NCBI GenBank assembly: GCA_002317215.1
Contig: DCJD01000019.1
Span: 1-5,395, forward strand
Reading direction: 5' to 3'
DNA: 5,395 nucleotides
Source: Caryophanales bacterium UBA1709
Lineage (GTDB): Bacteria > Bacillota_I > Bacilli_A > RFN20 > UBA1709
A program made the position numbers and the translations under genes. Of this stretch, positions 4,942 through 5,395 are shown piece after piece (the first letter of the stretch is position 1; the number at the start of each line of letters is the position of its first letter). Below the pieces are notes generated by a model. It was not told the DNA's origin. It worked only from the letters and a program-made list of their open reading frames with translations, and did not search any database.

Positions 4942-5395
4942 ATGAGTAAAAGAGTTTTTACTAAAGAGTTTTGCGGAAAGCAACTTCAAGTAGAAGTTGG
5001 CGAGATTGCAAAACAAGCAGCAGGTTCGGCGTTGATACGTTATAACGATACAGTCATCCTTTCAACCGCCTGTTGTAAAGATGAAGCTAAGTTAGATGTT
5101 GATTTCTTCCCTTTAACTGTTAGCTTTGAAGAAAAGATGTATGCTGTTGGTAAGATTCCTGGTAGTTTCTTAAGAAGAGAAGGAAGACCTACTGAACACG
5201 CTACATTAACAAGTAGATTAATTGATAGACCACTTCGTCCATTATTCCCAGAAGGATTTAGAAACGAAGTACAAGTAATTAATACTTGTTTGTCAGTTGA
5301 TCATAGTGCTACTCCTGAAATGGCTGCAATGCTTGGAGCAAGCTTAGCATTATGTCTAAGTGATATTCCATTTAATGGTCCTATTGCTGGAGTTA
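4942..5395 (+). CDS. pnp: Polyribonucleotide nucleotidyltransferase (PNPase), N-terminal part
   Basis: The frame opens at ATG 4942 and runs without a stop off the right edge, giving 151 residues of a protein normally about 700 long. PNPase is a trimeric phosphorolytic 3'-to-5' exoribonuclease and a core enzyme of mRNA decay. The visible part is the first RNase PH domain. It contains GSALIRYNDTVILSTA (28-43), GKIPGSFLRREGRP (70-83), LTSRLIDRPLRPLFPEGF (89-106) and NEVQVI. The RNA-contacting FFRR loop known from E. coli is FLRR here (76-79). The start is supported by GAGGTGA, 6 nt upstream, and by alignment with the family N-terminus. The gene follows rpsO as in most bacteria, but a strong terminator and its own extended -10 promoter separate the two. 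The second PH domain and the KH and S1 domains would lie outside the window. Confidence 0.97.
   Translation, partial: MSKRVFTKEFCGKQLQVEVGEIAKQAAGSALIRYNDTVILSTACCKDEAKLDVDFFPLTVSFEEKMYAVGKIPGSFLRREGRPTEHATLTSRLIDRPLRPLFPEGFRNEVQVINTCLSVDHSATPEMAAMLGASLALCLSDIPFNGPIAGV

Overview
The window is about 5.4 kb of strongly AT-rich bacterial chromosome. It reads as a low-GC member of the Bacillota/Mycoplasmatota. The gene order truB-ribF-rpsO-pnp, the strong AGGAGG-type Shine-Dalgarno (SD) sequences and the AT-biased codons all fit that group. Tryptophan is encoded by TGG in every plus-strand protein checked, and TGA ends truB, so the standard bacterial code applies rather than the Mycoplasma code. 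A gut Bacilli, Acholeplasma or Erysipelotrichia-like lineage is plausible, but the species cannot be named from this sequence.

Left block (1-1920, plus strand): the 3' part of a large gene of unrecognised function, open through the left edge, is followed one base later by a lemA-family gene with one N-terminal membrane segment. The two form an operon that ends at a perfect 10-bp hairpin. That hairpin lies on the last codons of the convergent minus-strand gene and serves both directions.

Middle block (1907-2742): a minus-strand TtcA-family PP-loop ATPase, probably a tRNA thiolation enzyme, then an 83-bp divergent promoter region. Both genes leaving this region lack an SD. The best promoter on each strand places its predicted start of transcription 1-3 nt before the ATG, so both mRNAs may be almost leaderless.

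Right block (2743-5395, plus strand): truB (tRNA pseudouridine 55 synthase) overlaps ribF (riboflavin kinase/FAD synthetase) by 4 nt. After a new promoter and an 88-nt structured leader comes rpsO (ribosomal protein S15), closed by a strong intrinsic terminator. pnp (polynucleotide phosphorylase) then starts from its own extended -10 promoter and runs off the right edge. The usual upstream partners infB and rbfA are absent next to truB.

Most genes here are housekeeping genes for RNA modification, flavin cofactors, translation and RNA decay. The items most worth a second look are the rpsO leader, where a hairpin loop is complementary to the SD and suggests an S15-controlled pseudoknot; the paired near-leaderless promoters of ttcA and truB; and the unrecognised lemA partner. 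I saw no mobile element, CRISPR array, tRNA or rRNA.
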